64,000 nt of DNA from Marinobacter sp. SS5-14b (GTDB lineage Bacteria; Pseudomonadota; Gammaproteobacteria; Pseudomonadales; Oleiphilaceae). The notes below the pieces were generated by a model, which had not been told where the DNA came from, ran no database searches, and saw only the letters and a list, made by a program, of their open reading frames with translations. The DNA is taken from positions 109,622 to 173,621 of the forward strand of contig NZ_JASSVM010000007.1 in the NCBI RefSeq assembly GCF_030541005.1, read 5' to 3'. How positions within the stretch are numbered: the first letter of the stretch is position 1; each line of letters begins with the position of its first letter. Below, one piece after another: positions 56,069 to 64,000 of this stretch. The position numbers were made by a program, and so were the translations under genes.

Positions 56069-56602
56069 TTATTTCTTCTTGGCTTCTTTGCGTCTGACCT
56101 GCTCATCCGCATAACGAACACCCTTGCCCTTATAAGGCTCGGGCGGACGGAACGCGCGAATGTCTGCAGCGACCTGGCCAACCTGTTGCTTGTCGATACC
56201 GCGAATCACAACTTCCGTATTGGACGGAGTTTCAGCGGTAACACCCTCGGGCAGCTCGTATTCGACCGGGTGGGAAAAACCCAGAGTCAAATTGAGCTTC
56301 TTACCTTGCGCCTGAGCACGGTAGCCTACGCCCGTCAGCTGAAGCTTACGCTCCCAGCCATTGGCCACGCCGGAAACCATGTTATTAACCAGCGCACGAG
56401 TAGTACCAGCAAGAGCGCGGGACTGTTTTGCACCATCACGGGCCGCAAAGCGAAGAGTTCCCTCTTCCTGCTTTACTTCAACCGCTTGGTGAATGGTGAG
56501 TTGAAGTGCTCCCTTGGAGCCCTTAACGTTAATTTCCTGTCCGTTCAGCTTGACCTCAACACCGGAAGGCAGCACGACAGGATTATTGGCAACCCTGGAC
56601 AT
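56069..56602 (-). CDS. rplF: 50S ribosomal protein L6
   Basis: The protein has 177 residues (E. coli 177). It starts [21 protein letters not shown] and has C-terminal [23 protein letters not shown], the segment near the sarcin-ricin loop. Nine bases separate it from rplR. Confidence 0.99.
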   Translation of the reverse strand: MSRVANNPVVLPSGVEVKLNGQEINVKGSKGALQLTIHQAVEVKQEEGTLRFAARDGAKQSRALAGTTRALVNNMVSGVANGWERKLQLTGVGYRAQAQGKKLNLTLGFSHPVEYELPEGVTAETPSNTEVVIRGIDKQQVGQVAADIRAFRPPEPYKGKGVRYADEQVRRKEAKKK

Positions 56603-56611
56603 GTGATTCTC

Positions 56612-57004
56612 CTAGAATACGGTGCAGATGACTTCGCCACCCACGCCAGCAGCACGTGCGGCGCGGTCTGTCATAACGCCCTTGGACGTTGAGACAATCG
56701 CGACTCCCAAACCACCGGATACCTTCGGCAGTTCCCCAGCGCCTTTATACTGGCGCAGACTCGGACGACTGACCCGCTTGATTTCTTCGATAACCGGCTT
56801 GCCGCCGAAGTATCTCAGATTGATCGTAAGCTCGGGCTTCGCGTCAGCTGAAACAGAAAAATCTCCAACGTAACCTTCGTCCTTAAGGACCTGGGCTACA
56901 GAGATCTTCATCTTTGAAGATGGCATGACCACATCGGCCTTCTGTGCCATCTGGGCATTACGGATACGGGTAAACATATCCGCAAGCGTATCTTGCATAC
57001 TCAT
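56612..57004 (-). CDS. rpsH: 30S ribosomal protein S8
   Basis: The protein has 130 residues (E. coli 130). It starts at ATG 57004 ([18 protein letters not shown]) with AGGAG ten bases upstream. Upstream in-frame starts add nothing conserved. It is a primary 16S binder. In E. coli S8 represses the spc operon at a site in rplE. An 88-base gap separates it from rpsN. Confidence 0.98.
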   Translation of the reverse strand: MSMQDTLADMFTRIRNAQMAQKADVVMPSSKMKISVAQVLKDEGYVGDFSVSADAKPELTINLRYFGGKPVIEEIKRVSRPSLRQYKGAGELPKVSGGLGVAIVSTSKGVMTDRAARAAGVGGEVICTVF

Positions 57005-57092
57005 TTCAATGAGTCTCCTGATCTTTTTAGTTGTGCAGCGGCGCGCCGCACCGCTTACCAACGGGCACCTGACCGGGGTCAGGATGCCTGCC

Positions 57093-57398
57093 TTACCAGC
57101 TTGCTTTGGTCAGTCCCGGAACGTCACCGCGCATGCCGTACTCACGGAGTTTAATCCGTGAAAGTTCGAACTTGCGCAATACGCCGTGCGGGCGACCCGT
57201 TACCTGGCAACGATTCCGAAGACGTGAAGGGCTCGCATCACGAGGCTGCTGCTGCAGCTTCATTTGCGCATCCCAACGCTCTTCTTCGCTGGTATTCGGG
57301 TTCTTGATAATCGCCTTGAGCTCGGCGCGCTTGGCTGCGTATTTAGCCACAGTCTGCTCGCGCTTGAGCTCACGGTTTTTCATGGAAACCTTCGCCAT
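57093..57398 (-). CDS. rpsN: 30S ribosomal protein S14 (zinc-free form)
   Basis: The protein has 101 residues (E. coli 101). It is the long type without the CXXC zinc pairs, ending [18 protein letters not shown]. It lies 12 bases after rplE. Confidence 0.99.
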   Translation of the reverse strand: MAKVSMKNRELKREQTVAKYAAKRAELKAIIKNPNTSEEERWDAQMKLQQQPRDASPSRLRNRCQVTGRPHGVLRKFELSRIKLREYGMRGDVPGLTKASW

Positions 57399-57410
57399 GT
57401 CACTCGTTCC

Positions 57411-57950
57411 TTATTTCTTGAACGGAAAGCCAAAGGCTTTCAACAGTTCGCGACCTTCGTCGTCGGTATCGGCAGAGGTGGTGATGGTGATATCCAGCCC
57501 GCGGATCTTGTCGACTTTGTCGTACTCGATCTCAGGGAAGATAATTTGCTCACGAACACCCATGCTGTAGTTACCGCGACCATCGAAGGATTTCGGATTC
57601 AGGCCACGGAAGTCACGAATGCGGGGAACCGCAATGTGAACCAGGCGATCAAAGAAATCCCACATACGCTCACCGCGCAGGGTCACTTTACAACCAATCG
57701 GCCAACCTTCACGGATTTTAAAGCCCGCTACAGATTTCTTAGCCTTGGTGACAACAACTTTTTGACCTGCCAGACGCTCAAGATCTGCGACGGCATTCTC
57801 AATCAGCTTTTTGTCGCCAACTGCTTCGCCAACACCCATGTTCAGGGTGATTTTTTCGATACGCGGAACCTGCATGATGTTCTTGTAGCCGAACTCTTTC
57901 TGCAGGGCGGGTACCACTTCCTTTGAGTACTGCTCTTTCATGTTAAGCAT
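57411..57950 (-). CDS. rplE: 50S ribosomal protein L5
   Basis: The protein has 179 residues, the E. coli length, from ATG 57950 ([16 protein letters not shown]), with GGTGG upstream. A GTG at 57962 and an ATG at 57941 are alternatives. It has [17 protein letters not shown] and [17 protein letters not shown]. It binds 5S rRNA and the P-site tRNA. Confidence 0.97.
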   Translation of the reverse strand: MLNMKEQYSKEVVPALQKEFGYKNIMQVPRIEKITLNMGVGEAVGDKKLIENAVADLERLAGQKVVVTKAKKSVAGFKIREGWPIGCKVTLRGERMWDFFDRLVHIAVPRIRDFRGLNPKSFDGRGNYSMGVREQIIFPEIEYDKVDKIRGLDITITTSADTDDEGRELLKAFGFPFKK

Positions 57951-57965
57951 CGTAACCACCACCGC

Positions 57966-58286
57966 TTACTGGTTATCGACAGGTTCGTTCGTGGACTTGA
58001 AGATCCGCACTTTAGTACCGTCTTCCTTGATCTGGAAGCCAACACGATCGGCCTTGCCGGTCTGCGGATTAAAAATAGCCACGTTGGAAGCCTGGATAGG
58101 CGCTTCTTTTTCGACGATACCACCAGGGGTGCCAAGCATCGGGTTAGGTTTCGTGTGCTTCTTCATCATATTGATGCCAGAAACGATCACGCGACCATCA
58201 TCCTGAACCTTCAGGATTTTACCACGTTTGTCTTTGTCTTTCCCCGTGGTGACGATAACTTCGTCATCTCGTTTGATCTTTTTCAT
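57966..58286 (-). CDS. rplX: 50S ribosomal protein L24
   Basis: The protein has 106 residues (E. coli 104). It has the KOW motif [21 protein letters not shown] and [13 protein letters not shown]. It starts 50S assembly at the 5' end of 23S rRNA. Confidence 0.98.
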   Translation of the reverse strand: MKKIKRDDEVIVTTGKDKDKRGKILKVQDDGRVIVSGINMMKKHTKPNPMLGTPGGIVEKEAPIQASNVAIFNPQTGKADRVGFQIKEDGTKVRIFKSTNEPVDNQ

Positions 58287-58303
58287 AACCGGCCTCTGGT
58301 CCT

Positions 58304-58672
58304 TTAAAGTACTTCGGGTGCCAGTGAGATAATCTTCATGAACTTTTCGTTACGCAGCTCACGGGTAACCGGTCCGAAGATACGGGTACCAATGGGCGCG
58401 TCCTGATTGTTCAGAAGTACCGCCGCGTTACCGTCAAAACGGATCAGCGACCCGTCTGGACGACGCACACCCTTGCGGGTACGAACGACTACAGCCTTGA
58501 GGACCTGGCCTTTCTTCACCTTGCCGCGCGGGATGGCTTCCTTAACGGTCACCTTGATGATATCCCCTACGCTGGCATAACGCCGGTGAGATCCGCCCAG
58601 GACCTTGATACACATAACTTGACGTGCACCGCTGTTATCTGCGACTTCAAGCATTGTTTGAGTCTGAATCAT
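58304..58672 (-). CDS. rplN: 50S ribosomal protein L14
   Basis: The protein has 122 residues (E. coli 123) and starts [21 protein letters not shown]. It sits at the subunit interface. It is the first gene of the spc operon in E. coli terms; no separate promoter is evident in the 18-base gap after rpsQ. Confidence 0.99.
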   Translation of the reverse strand: MIQTQTMLEVADNSGARQVMCIKVLGGSHRRYASVGDIIKVTVKEAIPRGKVKKGQVLKAVVVRTRKGVRRPDGSLIRFDGNAAVLLNNQDAPIGTRIFGPVTRELRNEKFMKIISLAPEVL

Positions 58673-58690
58673 GGTTGTTCTCCGGGCGAA

Positions 58691-58957
58691 TTACACCTTG
58701 GACGCGCGTTCAGTAACCTCAACCAGAGCCCAGCTCTTGGTCTTGGAGACCGGACGGGTTTCCTCGATGGTTACGATGTCGCCGATGTTGCACTGATTGC
58801 TTTCATCGTGCGCATGGATCTTGGTTGAACGCTTCATGTACTTACCGTACAGAGGGTGTTTCACCTGACGCTCTACCAGAACCACGATGGACTTATCCAT
58901 CTTGTTGCTCACGACCTTCCCGCTCAGAGTTCTGGCAGTTTGGGTAGCTTCGGTCAT
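58691..58957 (-). CDS. rpsQ: 30S ribosomal protein S17
   Basis: The protein has 88 residues (E. coli 84) from ATG 58957 ([22 protein letters not shown]), one base after the rpmC stop. It shows [21 protein letters not shown] start seven codons earlier overlaps rpmC. Confidence 0.98.
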   Translation of the reverse strand: MTEATQTARTLSGKVVSNKMDKSIVVLVERQVKHPLYGKYMKRSTKIHAHDESNQCNIGDIVTIEETRPVSKTKSWALVEVTERASKV

Positions 58958-58958
58958 G

Positions 58959-59153
58959 TCACTGTCCTGCCTTTTCATTCATTACCGTTTTAACGCGCGC
59001 AATGTCACGTTTCACGTTGCCGAGGAGGTGAGACTGATTCAGCTGACCCGTCGCCTTACGCATGCGCAGGTTGAACTGCTCCTTCAGGAGGTTGATCAGC
59101 TCGCTGTTCAGCTCCTCAACGGACTTGTCACGCAGCTCTGTTGCTTTCATCAC
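58959..59153 (-). CDS. rpmC: 50S ribosomal protein L29
   Basis: The protein has 64 residues (E. coli 63) and is helical, with [20 protein letters not shown]. Its ATG overlaps the rplP stop by four bases. Confidence 0.98.
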   Translation of the reverse strand: MMKATELRDKSVEELNSELINLLKEQFNLRMRKATGQLNQSHLLGNVKRDIARVKTVMNEKAGQ

Positions 59154-59563
59154 ATCACCGTCCTCGTTACAAAGGTGGTCTGTACAGGCAGTTTGGCCGC
59201 CGCCAGAGTGAAGGCTTCACGAGCAATTTCCTCGGATACACCTTCCATTTCATACAACATGCGGCCTGGCTGAATTTCTGCCACCCAATACTCGACAGAA
59301 CCCTTACCTTTACCCATCCGTACTTCAAGCGGCTTACCGGTGATCGGCTTATCCGGGAAAACCCGAATCCAGATCTTACCGCCCCGTTTGATACGACGAG
59401 TCATGGTACGACGCGCTGCTTCGATCTGGCGCGCAGTTATACGTCCACGGGTTGTCGCTTTCAATCCGTATTCACCGAAGCTCACCTTGTTAGCGCGCTG
59501 AGCAAGACCGGTGTTACGGCCTTTCATTACCTTGCGAAATTTGGTGCGTTTTGGTTGCAGCAT
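59150..59563 (-). CDS. rplP: 50S ribosomal protein L16
   Basis: The protein has 137 residues (E. coli 136). It begins [19 protein letters not shown] and has [19 protein letters not shown]. It lies near the A-site tRNA elbow. Confidence 0.99.
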   Translation of the reverse strand: MLQPKRTKFRKVMKGRNTGLAQRANKVSFGEYGLKATTRGRITARQIEAARRTMTRRIKRGGKIWIRVFPDKPITGKPLEVRMGKGKGSVEYWVAEIQPGRMLYEMEGVSEEIAREAFTLAAAKLPVQTTFVTRTVM

Positions 59564-59575
59564 AAGAGTGCCCCT

Positions 59576-60256
59576 TTACTTGCCTTTCTTTCCAGAGGCT
59601 TTCTTGTCAGCACGGACCTGTTCCATACCACCAAGAATCTCACCTTTGAAGATCCATACCTTGACGCCGATAACGCCGTAAGTGGTATGCGCTTCGTAGG
59701 TTGCGTAATCAATATCTGCACGCAGTGTGTGCAGAGGTACACGACCTTCGCGATACCACTCGGAACGTGCGATTTCAGCACCCCCAAGACGACCGCCAAC
59801 CTGAATCTTGATACCCTTGGCACCCTGGCGCATGGCATTCTGAACCGCACGCTTCATAGCGCGGCGGAACATCACACGACGCTCCAGCTGACCGGCGACG
59901 TTCTGCGCGACCAGGCGGGCATCCAGGTCCGGCTTGCGGACTTCTTCGATGTTGATGTGCACAGGCACACCCATCATGTCGCTGACTTCACGACGCAGAC
60001 GATCAACATCTTCACCCTTCTTTCCGATAACAATACCGGGGCGGGCGGTATGGATCGTGATCCGGGCATTCTGCGCAGGGCGCTCGATCACGATCTTGCT
60101 GACAGACGCCTTAACCAGACGCTTGTCGAGGAACTCGCGAACCTGAATATCATTCAGCAGATTCTTCGCGTAGTCCTTTTTATCGGCATACCATACTGAG
60201 TTGTGCTCTTTGATCACACCCAGGCGCATGCCGGTTGGATTTACTTTATGACCCAT
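59576..60256 (-). CDS. rpsC: 30S ribosomal protein S3
   Basis: The protein has 226 residues (E. coli 233). It starts [20 protein letters not shown] and has the KH motif [17 protein letters not shown]. It forms part of the mRNA entry helicase. The C-terminal tail is Lys-rich. Confidence 0.99.
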   Translation of the reverse strand: MGHKVNPTGMRLGVIKEHNSVWYADKKDYAKNLLNDIQVREFLDKRLVKASVSKIVIERPAQNARITIHTARPGIVIGKKGEDVDRLRREVSDMMGVPVHINIEEVRKPDLDARLVAQNVAGQLERRVMFRRAMKRAVQNAMRQGAKGIKIQVGGRLGGAEIARSEWYREGRVPLHTLRADIDYATYEAHTTYGVIGVKVWIFKGEILGGMEQVRADKKASGKKGK

Positions 60257-60267
60257 CTGAGCATCTC

Positions 60268-60600
60268 CTACTTGTCGGCGACCTTGACGGTGATATGACA
60301 GGTGCGCTTCATAATACGGTCAGCGCGCCCCTTGGCTCGAGCTTTGATTCGCTTGAGCGTTGGGCCCTCATCCACCATAACGGTGGAAACCCGCAGATCA
60401 TCTACGTCCAGACCTTCGTTGTGCTCAGCGTTGGCAATGGCAGATTCAAGAGCTTTCTTGATAACTACCGCCGCCTTCTTAGGGCTGAAAGTCAGAATGT
60501 TCAGGGCGTCCTCAACAGCCTTGCCGCGTACTTGGTCAGCGACAAGACGCGCTTTCTGAGCTGAGAGGCGAGCGCCCTTATACTTGGCTGCTACTTCCAT
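60268..60600 (-). CDS. rplV: 50S ribosomal protein L22
   Basis: The protein has 110 residues, the E. coli length, from ATG 60600 ([20 protein letters not shown]), with GAGGT upstream. The beta-hairpin with [18 protein letters not shown] lines the exit tunnel. A longer frame from 60747 runs into rpsS and is rejected. Confidence 0.98.
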   Translation of the reverse strand: MEVAAKYKGARLSAQKARLVADQVRGKAVEDALNILTFSPKKAAVVIKKALESAIANAEHNEGLDVDDLRVSTVMVDEGPTLKRIKARAKGRADRIMKRTCHITVKVADK

Positions 60601-60616
60601 TTCTATTACCTCAGAA

Positions 60617-60892
60617 TCAGCGTTTAGCTTTCTTGTCGGCCGCATGACCACGATAAGTACGCGTTGCCGCGAACTCACCCAGCTTATGTCCAACCATATC
60701 TTCGGTGACATAAACCGGCACGTGCTGCTTGCCGTTGTGGACTGCAATGGTCAGGCCTACCATCTCTGGAAAAATCGTTGACCGGCGGGACCAGGTTTTA
60801 ATGGGCCGCTTGTCACTTGTTTCCAGAGCTGCCTCGACCTTCTTCAACAGATGCAGGTCTATAAAAGGACCTTTCTTTAAAGAACGTGGCAC
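60617..60892 (-). CDS. rpsS: 30S ribosomal protein S19
   Basis: The protein has 91 residues (E. coli 92). It starts [20 protein letters not shown] and has [20 protein letters not shown]. It lies in the 30S head. Confidence 0.99.
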   Translation of the reverse strand: MPRSLKKGPFIDLHLLKKVEAALETSDKRPIKTWSRRSTIFPEMVGLTIAVHNGKQHVPVYVTEDMVGHKLGEFAATRTYRGHAADKKAKR

Positions 60893-60915
60893 AGCAATTA
60901 CCTCTATGTAGTCGT

Positions 60916-61743
60916 TTACTTGGCCGAACGACGACGTACTATCATCTTGTCAGTACGTTTGTTCTTACGAGTCTTATGCCCTTTGGTCGGAACACCCCAC
61001 GGAGTAACCGGGTGACGCCCGCCAGAGGTACGCCCTTCACCACCACCATGCGGGTGGTCAACTGGGTTCATAGCAACACCACGTACTGTTGGACGTTTAC
61101 CGCGCCAACGTGATGCACCCGCTTTACCAAGCTGCTTGAGACTGTGCTCACTGTTGGACACTTCGCCCAACGTTGCGCGGCAATCTACAAGCACCTTACG
61201 CATTTCACCTGAACGCAGGCGGATGGTGGCATACGCCCCTTCCCGAGCAACCAGCTGTACGGATGCGCCCGCAGAGCGAGCCAGCTGAGCACCTTTGCCA
61301 GGCTTGAGTTCGACGCAGTGAATCACAGAACCAACCGGAATATTCCGGAGCGGCAATGTGGAACCCACCTTAATCGGCGCGTCGACGCCGGAACGCACAG
61401 GATCACCAGCCTGAACACCTTTAGGAGCGATGATGTAGCGACGCTCGCCATCGGCGTACTTCAGCAGTGCGATGTGCGCAGAGCGGTTAGGATCGTATTC
61501 CAGGCGCTCAATAACCGCAGGAATACCATCTTTTGTCCGCTTGAAATCGATAACTCGGTAGTGCTGCTTGTGGCCACCACCAATGTGACGAGTAGTAATG
61601 CGACCAACATTGTTACGGCCACCAGACTTACTCTTTGATTCTACCAACGGCTCGTAAGGGCGCCCTTTGTGCAAATCCGGGTTGTAAAGCTTTACAACGT
61701 GACGGCGTCCGGCAGATGTTGGTTTGGTCTTGACGATCGGCAT
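60916..61743 (-). CDS. rplB: 50S ribosomal protein L2
   Basis: The protein has 275 residues (E. coli 273). It has [20 protein letters not shown] at the start and the conserved [17 protein letters not shown], whose His is needed for peptidyl transfer. Confidence 0.99.
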   Translation of the reverse strand: MPIVKTKPTSAGRRHVVKLYNPDLHKGRPYEPLVESKSKSGGRNNVGRITTRHIGGGHKQHYRVIDFKRTKDGIPAVIERLEYDPNRSAHIALLKYADGERRYIIAPKGVQAGDPVRSGVDAPIKVGSTLPLRNIPVGSVIHCVELKPGKGAQLARSAGASVQLVAREGAYATIRLRSGEMRKVLVDCRATLGEVSNSEHSLKQLGKAGASRWRGKRPTVRGVAMNPVDHPHGGGEGRTSGGRHPVTPWGVPTKGHKTRKNKRTDKMIVRRRSAK

Positions 61744-61760
61744 ATTACGACCCCTTTACC

Positions 61761-62054
61761 TTATTCCACATCCAGAAAATCGATGTCCTGACCTTCTGCC
61801 AGCTTAACGTAAGCCTTGCGAATGTCATTACGCTTGCCGAACCCGCGGATAGTGCGCTTGAGCTTACCCTTACGGTTCAGAACCTGAACACCTTCTACGG
61901 TGACGTTGAACAGCTGCTCAACGGCTTTTTTGATCTCGGGCTTGGTGGCGTCAGGGGCGACACGAAACACCACCTGTCCACTCTCTGCTACGCGAGACGC
62001 TTTCTCTGATACGTGCGGCCCCAACAGGACCTTGTAGATACGTTCCTGATTCAT
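61761..62054 (-). CDS. rplW: 50S ribosomal protein L23
   Basis: The protein has 97 residues (E. coli 100), with [18 protein letters not shown] and [14 protein letters not shown]. It lies at the tunnel exit, where trigger factor and SRP dock. It overlaps rplD by four bases. Confidence 0.99.
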   Translation of the reverse strand: MNQERIYKVLLGPHVSEKASRVAESGQVVFRVAPDATKPEIKKAVEQLFNVTVEGVQVLNRKGKLKRTIRGFGKRNDIRKAYVKLAEGQDIDFLDVE

Positions 62055-62656
62055 CCCAGCATCTCCTCGATCTTCTTCAGAGCGGGAACAGTCACCACGA
62101 CTTTCTCGTAGGCAACCAGGCTGACTGGATCCAGACCGGCCACATCGCGAACGTCCACATGCGGGATGTTACGGGAAGCGAGGTGCAGGTTCTGCTCAAC
62201 ATTCTCGGACAGGATCAGGGCATTCGAAACACCCAGCTCTGCGAGCTTGACGGTAAACGCCTTGGTCTTGGGGGAGTCGACACTGATTTCATCAACGACC
62301 ACCAAGCGCTCCTGACGGACCAGCTCAGAAAGAATGGAACACATCGCCGCACGGTACATCTTACGGTTAACTTTCTGTTCGTAGTCACGGGGCTTGGCCG
62401 CAAACGTTACGCCACCGGAGCGCCAGATCGGGCTGCGGATAGTACCGGCACGAGCACGGCCAGTACCTTTCTGACGCCAAGGCTTCTTACCACCGCCACT
62501 GACTTCGGAACGTGTTTTTTGAGCCTTGGTACCCTGACGGCCAGCTGCCATATAGGCAGTCACCACCTGGTGAACCAGAGCTTCATTAAAATCTTTGGCA
62601 AATGCAGCGTCGGAAACAGAGATTCCCTTGCCGCTACCAGTAATTGTCAATTCCAT
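62051..62656 (-). CDS. rplD: 50S ribosomal protein L4
   Basis: The protein has 201 residues, the E. coli length. The extended loop [20 protein letters not shown] reaches into the tunnel. In E. coli L4 also represses the S10 operon through the leader; no such leader could be folded by eye here. Confidence 0.99.
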   Translation of the reverse strand: MELTITGSGKGISVSDAAFAKDFNEALVHQVVTAYMAAGRQGTKAQKTRSEVSGGGKKPWRQKGTGRARAGTIRSPIWRSGGVTFAAKPRDYEQKVNRKMYRAAMCSILSELVRQERLVVVDEISVDSPKTKAFTVKLAELGVSNALILSENVEQNLHLASRNIPHVDVRDVAGLDPVSLVAYEKVVVTVPALKKIEEMLG

Positions 62657-62667
62657 CGCACCGCTCC

Positions 62668-63306
62668 TCAGGCTTTGACTGCAGGCTTGATGACAACATC
62701 GCCGCCAGTTGCGCCAGGTACGGCACCACTTACCAGCAGCAGGTTGCGCTCGGTATCGACACGGACAATCTTGAGGTTCTGCACAGTAACCTGCGCATTA
62801 CCCATCTGACCGGCCATCTTCTTACCCTTGAATACCTTACCCGGAGTCTGGTTCTGACCAATGGAACCCGGAGCACGGTGAGACAGGGAGTTACCGTGAG
62901 TAGCGTCCTGCATGGAGAAGTTCCAGCGCTTAACACCGCCCTGAAAACCTTTACCCTTGGAACGACCGATGGCATCAACCACCTGACCGTCTTCGAATAC
63001 AGAGACAGTAAGCTCGCCACCAGCGGCCAGCTCTTCGCCTTCACCATCAGCCAGACGGAATTCCCAGGAACCACGACCAGCTTCAACACCAGCTTTTGCG
63101 TAGTGACCGGCTTCCGCCTTGGTAACACGGGAGGAACGACGAGAACCTACGGTTACCTGCACTGCACGGTAGCCGTCGTTTTCGAGAGTTTTAAGTTGGG
63201 TAATGCGGTTGGGCTCAACCTCAATTACCGTTACAGGCAGCGCCTGCCCATCATCCGTAAAAATACGGGTCATACCGGCCTTACGACCGACAACACCAAT
63301 TGCCAT
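62668..63306 (-). CDS. rplC: 50S ribosomal protein L3
   Basis: The protein has 212 residues (E. coli 209). It starts [20 protein letters not shown] and contains [20 protein letters not shown], with the conserved Gln methylated in E. coli. It lies 76 bases after rpsJ. Confidence 0.99.
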   Translation of the reverse strand: MAIGVVGRKAGMTRIFTDDGQALPVTVIEVEPNRITQLKTLENDGYRAVQVTVGSRRSSRVTKAEAGHYAKAGVEAGRGSWEFRLADGEGEELAAGGELTVSVFEDGQVVDAIGRSKGKGFQGGVKRWNFSMQDATHGNSLSHRAPGSIGQNQTPGKVFKGKKMAGQMGNAQVTVQNLKIVRVDTERNLLLVSGAVPGATGGDVVIKPAVKA

Positions 63307-63382
63307 GTTTCACCTCTTAAGTGTACGGGGCTCGCACCCTCTATGGCCTATGACAGTTACACACACCAATACCGGAATGGTA

Positions 63383-63694
63383 TTAGCCGAGGCTGATCTG
63401 AACGTCTACACCTGCTGCCAGGTCCAACTTCATCAGAGCATCCACTGTCTTTTCCGTCGGCTCAACGATGTCGAGCAAACGCTTGTGCGTACGAATTTCA
63501 TACTGATCACGCGCGTCTTTATTGACGTGCGGGGAAACCAGAATCGTGTACTTTTCCTTCCGCGTCGGCAGAGGGATAGGTCCACGCACCTGAGCGCCGG
63601 TACGCTTAGCGGTATCGACAATCTCCTGTGTGGACTGGTCGATCAGGCGATAATCAAACGCCTTCAACCGGATTCGAATTTTTTGGCTTTGCAT
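63383..63694 (-). CDS. rpsJ: 30S ribosomal protein S10
   Basis: The protein has 103 residues, as in E. coli. It starts [19 protein letters not shown] and has [20 protein letters not shown]. Besides its ribosomal role it binds NusB in antitermination. It is the first gene of the S10 operon, with its promoter 62-90 bases upstream. Confidence 0.99.
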   Translation of the reverse strand: MQSQKIRIRLKAFDYRLIDQSTQEIVDTAKRTGAQVRGPIPLPTRKEKYTILVSPHVNKDARDQYEIRTHKRLLDIVEPTEKTVDALMKLDLAAGVDVQISLG

Positions 63695-63755
63695 AATGCA
63701 CCAAACTCCACTCGTAGCAGCTACTAGTTAGCCGACCTTCAAAAAAAGGAGCCGC

Positions 63756-63784
63756 ATTGTATGCATAATACCCAACCGTGTCAA
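63756..63784 (-). promoter_or_regulatory. Strong sigma-70 promoter of the S10 operon
   Basis: On the - strand, TTGACA (63784-63779) and TACAAT (63761-63756) are 17 bases apart, a near-consensus promoter. The start would be near 63749, only about 55 bases before rpsJ. This leaves a leader much shorter than the E. coli one used for L4 control. Confidence 0.88.
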
Positions 63785-63831
63785 CTGCCGTTGGCAGCAG
63801 ACCAGTCAGGCCAGCTTTGCGACTTAAACAG

Positions 63832-63861
63832 AAAAAGGGGCTGAGTTTTCAGCCCCTTTTT
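63832..63861 (-). terminator. Intrinsic terminator of tuf
   Basis: A perfect 13-base stem, AAAAAGGGGCTGA / TCAGCCCCTTTTT, with a GTTT loop lies 18 bases after the tuf stop. Confidence 0.93.
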
Positions 63862-63879
63862 CCTGATCAAACGAGCAGA

Positions 63880-64000
63880 TTACTCGATGATCTTGGCAAC
63901 CACGCCGGCACCAACGGTACGGCCACCTTCGCGAATCGCGAAGCGCAGACCATCTTCCATGGCGATCGGAGCGATCAGGGTAACAACCATCTGAACGTTG
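63880..64000 (-). CDS. tuf: Elongation factor Tu, C-terminal end
   Basis: Only the last 39 codons and the stop are in the window; the gene runs past the right edge. The residues read [15 protein letters not shown], then [18 protein letters not shown] and AKIIE, the classic EF-Tu end (domain III). tuf just before rpsJ is the standard gammaproteobacterial order (the tufA copy). Whether a second tuf exists cannot be told here. Confidence 0.97.
   Translation of the reverse strand, partial: NVQMVVTLIAPIAMEDGLRFAIREGGRTVGAGVVAKIIE

Noticed and set aside
59141..60199. 352-codon open frame opposite rplP and rpsC
   Set aside because: It is antisense to ribosomal protein genes of standard length, and the composition is that of a shadow frame.
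1..64000. CRISPR arrays, insertion sequences, prophage or tRNA genes
   Set aside because: I saw no regular spaced repeats, transposase, integrase or tRNA-like fold anywhere. The region looks like core genome plus a surface-glycan locus.

Overview
The window comes from a gammaproteobacterium. The ribosomal-protein order, a complete MSHA-type pilus cluster, glnE next to ilvE, a kdkA-type Kdo kinase and the uvrA / YajR-like transporter / ssb arrangement together suggest Marinobacter or a close relative. This is judged from protein families and gene order only. Coding density is high. I saw no tRNA, rRNA, CRISPR array or insertion sequence.

Region 1 (1-12.0 kb) is a cell-surface polysaccharide / LPS locus. 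It starts inside the 3' half of a manC-type GDP-mannose gene. A YejM/PbgA-like membrane sulfatase-fold protein and two glycosyltransferases follow on the + strand. A converging - strand operon carries GT32, GT25, a second copy of the 3701-type glycosyltransferase, an O-antigen ligase family protein, a DUF6492-like protein and a GT2-like protein. An LpxL-type acyltransferase (+) and a Kdo kinase (-) close the locus.

Region 2 (12.0-28.2 kb) is mostly nitrogen control and housekeeping. ilvE and glnE (the adenylyltransferase/removase of glutamine synthetase) are on the - strand, divergent from an RCK-type potassium channel gene. Then come a CYTH phosphatase-like gene, a porin gene interrupted by a single amber codon at the signal-peptide junction, dtd, a proline iminopeptidase and typA (all -). 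glnA, a DUF4124 gene, ntrB and ntrC follow on the + strand. This part has a strong sigma-54 promoter before glnA, a second sigma-54-like site before ntrB, and three palindromes of the NtrC-site form.

Region 3 (28.2-44.6 kb) is one - strand MSHA type IV pilus operon in the order mshI, I2 (pilN-like), J, K, L, M, N, E, G, F, B, A, C, D, O, P, Q. Most genes overlap by 1-11 bases. Only the mshF-mshB-mshA-mshC junctions have real spacers with free-standing ribosome binding sites. MshE keeps the tandem c-di-GMP-binding motif. MshQ carries a glycine-rich adhesin-like head.

Region 4 (44.8-50.0 kb) has ssb and a YajR-like MFS exporter (-) divergent from uvrA (+). A 321-base spacer follows with a 93-base near-perfect hairpin and two related short repeats.

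Region 5 (50.0-64.0 kb) is the S10, spc and alpha ribosomal-protein operons on the - strand, from the end of tuf (cut by the window edge) through rpsJ to rpoA and rplQ. Clear sigma-70 promoters precede rpsJ and rpsM, and terminators follow tuf and rplQ.
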